Origin: an uncultured Bacteroidales bacterium
Lineage (GTDB): Bacteria; Bacteroidota; Bacteroidia; Bacteroidales; P3
Direction of reading: 5' to 3'
DNA length: 5,687 nucleotides
Assembly: GCA_905236405.1 (NCBI GenBank)
Contig: CAJOQB010000154.1
Coordinates: forward strand, 1 to 5,687
Both the position numbers and the translations under genes were made by a program. Below the pieces are notes generated by a model that saw only the letters and a list, made by a program, of their open reading frames with translations, had not been told where the DNA came from and searched no databases. Below, in pieces: positions 4,075-5,687 of this stretch (the stretch's first letter is position 1; each line of letters starts with the position of its first letter).

Positions 4075-5082
4075 TTAGAGGCTCTTCATTTCTTTGAGGC
4101 GTTGGGTGAGCATGGGGACAATCTTGTGGAGGTCGCCTACGATGCCGAGGTCAGCCACGCTGAAGATTGGAGCGAACTTGTCTTTGTTGATGGCGATGAT
4201 GAACTCGCTCTCCTCCATACCGGCCAGGTGCTGGATGGCGCCGCTGATGCCGCAAGCCATGTAGAGGGCAGGACGGACGGTCTTGCCGGTCTGTCCCACC
4301 TGACGGCTCTGGGGCATGACGCCAGCGTCGACCATGGCACGGGACGACGACACTTCGCCGCCGAGCTCTTTGGCCAGGGCTTCGAGTTTGGAGAATCCTT
4401 CGCCAGTGCCGACGCCACGGCCACCGGAGACAAGAATCTTGGCTTCGGCGATGTCGGTGACGGTCTTGGCTTCCTTGACGTTCTCGATGAGTTTGACGCG
4501 GTTGATTTTCTCCATGTTGAAGTCGACCTTCATGCTGACGACTTCACCCTGACGGCTGTTGTCGGCGGCCATGCGCTGCATGACACCGGGGCGGACGGTG
4601 GCCATCTGGGGACGGTGGTTCTTGCAGGTGATGGTGGCCATGAGGTTGCCGCCGAAGGCGGGACGGGTCATGAGGAAGGTGCGTTCTTCGCCAATCTCCA
4701 GCTTGGTGCAGTCGGCGGTGAGGCCGGTGACGTTGCGGGCGCTCAAACGGGGACCGAGGTCGCGGCCAATGGTGGTGGCGCCGAGCATGAAGATGGAGGG
4801 CTTGAGGTCTTGGATGACTTTGGTGATGGCCTGTGCGTAAGGCTCGGTCATGTAGGTCTCGAGGACGGGGTCTTCGACGACGACGACTTTGTCAGCACCG
4901 GCGGCGATGAGGCTCTGAGCCTTGTCGGCGATGTTGTTGCCGCAAAGCACGGCGACGACTTTCTCGCCCAGCGACTGTGCCAGTTCGTGGGCTTTGCCGA
5001 GCAGTTCCATGGCTACGTTCTGGATTTTGCCGTCACGTTGTTCGGCAAAAACAAAAACGTCTTTATATTCTTCTATGTTCAT
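4075..5082 (-). CDS. etfA: Electron transfer flavoprotein, alpha subunit
   Basis: EtfA pairs with EtfB and carries FAD in its C-terminal domain, moving electrons between flavin dehydrogenases and other carriers in the cytoplasm. The 335-residue length is normal. The N-terminal ETF domain covers about residues 1-190. The C-terminal FAD domain shows SGGRGVG (219-225), SSSRAMVDAG (245-254), QVGQTGKTVRP (261-271) and the EtfA signature block LYMACGISGAIQHLAG (273-288) ending in AIN (297-299), then APIFSVADLGIVGD (304-317). All expected flavin-contact motifs are intact. The start MNIEEYKDVFVFAEQ is typical and lies 45 nt after the etfB stop, so the genes are co-transcribed. A terminator follows directly. 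In many Bacteroidales an acyl-CoA dehydrogenase gene follows etfA, but here none does. Its dehydrogenase partner must be elsewhere, perhaps upstream of etfB. Confidence 0.96.
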   Translation of the reverse strand: MNIEEYKDVFVFAEQRDGKIQNVAMELLGKAHELAQSLGEKVVAVLCGNNIADKAQSLIAAGADKVVVVEDPVLETYMTEPYAQAITKVIQDLKPSIFMLGATTIGRDLGPRLSARNVTGLTADCTKLEIGEERTFLMTRPAFGGNLMATITCKNHRPQMATVRPGVMQRMAADNSRQGEVVSMKVDFNMEKINRVKLIENVKEAKTVTDIAEAKILVSGGRGVGTGEGFSKLEALAKELGGEVSSSRAMVDAGVMPQSRQVGQTGKTVRPALYMACGISGAIQHLAGMEESEFIIAINKDKFAPIFSVADLGIVGDLHKIVPMLTQRLKEMKSL

Positions 5083-5127
5083 AGTGGAATTTGCTTTTAT
5101 TGTATTGATTTATTGTCGGGAAAGAGA

Positions 5128-5687
5128 TTAGAAGAGGTGTTTCTCTTTCAGCTTGTTGATGATAAGGTCGACGGCTTCCTCGGGGCTCACTTCGAAGGTC
5201 TCGCCAGCGGGCTTGAGCTGCTTGGGGAAGGACTTGAAGACGTTGGTGGGCGATCCGGCTTTGCCGATGCGCTCTTCGGGGACGTCGATACGGTCGGCGT
5301 TCCACACCTCGACTTCTTTGTCGAAGGCGGTGACGATGCCGTTGACGGTCATGTAGCGCGGCTTGACGGCAGAGGCGAGGACGGTGACCAGGCAGGGAGC
5401 TTGCATCTGGAGGGTCTGGTAGCCCTCTTCGGTCTGCTTGCGGACGGTGAAGGTCTTGGTGGCCTCGTCGTAGTCGATGTGCTCGAGGTAGGAGACCTGG
5501 GGCAGGTCGAGGTGCTCGGCAATCTGGGGTCCCACCTGAGCGGTGTCGCCGTCGATGGCTTGGCGTCCGGTGATGATGATGTCATAGTCCATGGTGCACA
5601 AGGCGCCTGCGATGGCACTGGAGGTGGCGAGCGTGTCGGCACCACCCAGACGGCGGTCGGTGAGGAGGATGGCACGGTCGACGCCCA
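5128..5687 (-). CDS. etfB: Electron transfer flavoprotein, beta subunit, C-terminal 185 residues
   Basis: The frame is open from the right edge to the TAA at 5128-5130, so the true start lies outside the window and roughly the first 80-100 residues are missing. EtfB is the partner of EtfA and holds AMP or a second FAD. The visible part starts GVDRAILLTDRRLGGADTLA, a typical EtfB stretch. GRQAIDGDTAQVGP (5527-5568) is the nucleotide-binding loop. VRKQTEEGYQTLQMQAP followed by CLVT (5383-5445) fits the EtfB family signature position by position. The GDTAQVGP form of the loop is the one I associate with EtfB of anaerobes that bind FAD and bifurcate electrons, whereas the canonical respiratory type differs there. 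Bifurcation is therefore a reasonable inference, not a demonstrated property. The internal TTG near 5601 is not a start, because homologous sequence continues upstream of it. Confidence 0.95.
   Translation of the reverse strand, partial: GVDRAILLTDRRLGGADTLATSSAIAGALCTMDYDIIITGRQAIDGDTAQVGPQIAEHLDLPQVSYLEHIDYDEATKTFTVRKQTEEGYQTLQMQAPCLVTVLASAVKPRYMTVNGIVTAFDKEVEVWNADRIDVPEERIGKAGSPTNVFKSFPKQLKPAGETFEVSPEEAVDLIINKLKEKHLF

Overview
The window looks like chromosomal DNA from a member of the Bacteroidales, plausibly Prevotellaceae-like. The proteins resemble Bacteroidales versions. Intergenic DNA is very AT-rich next to GC-richer genes. Most starts lack a strong Shine-Dalgarno sequence, and the one convincing promoter has the Bacteroidetes -7 form TAnnTTTG. 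No marker gene fixes the genus. All five supported genes are on the minus strand and read right to left.

Right part (4075-5687): the last 185 codons of etfB, then complete etfA. These are the two subunits of an electron transfer flavoprotein. etfA is followed by a rho-independent terminator at about 3990-4018, so the unit ends there, and no acyl-CoA dehydrogenase gene lies downstream in this window.

Middle (2835-4074): about 1.24 kb without a believable protein gene, but dense in structure. It holds three copies of a 27-30 bp repeat (two direct, one inverted), a duplicated 23-mer, a run of perfect hairpins, an AT palindrome, three tandem 11-mers, a long AT-rich palindrome, a row of DnaA-box-like 9-mers and a plus-strand promoter-like site. 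The part between the first two inverted copies (3031-3487) could be a small non-autonomous repeat element. The part at 3690-3845 looks like a protein-binding or origin-like island. Both readings are inference.

Left part (1-2834): gcvT (aminomethyltransferase of the glycine cleavage system), a choline/ethanolamine-kinase-like phosphotransferase, and the N-terminal 275 codons of a DUF1015 protein. The first two genes are 1 nt apart and the next gap is 31 nt, so they probably form one transcript from a promoter near 2916. This puts one-carbon metabolism, a small-molecule kinase and a conserved protein of unknown function in one unit. The gcvH and gcvP partners are not in the window.

I found no convincing novel system. 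The genes are ordinary housekeeping genes. The unusual content is in the 1.24 kb spacer and in the gcvT-kinase-DUF1015 gene set. No rRNA, tRNA, CRISPR array, transposase or riboswitch was recognised.
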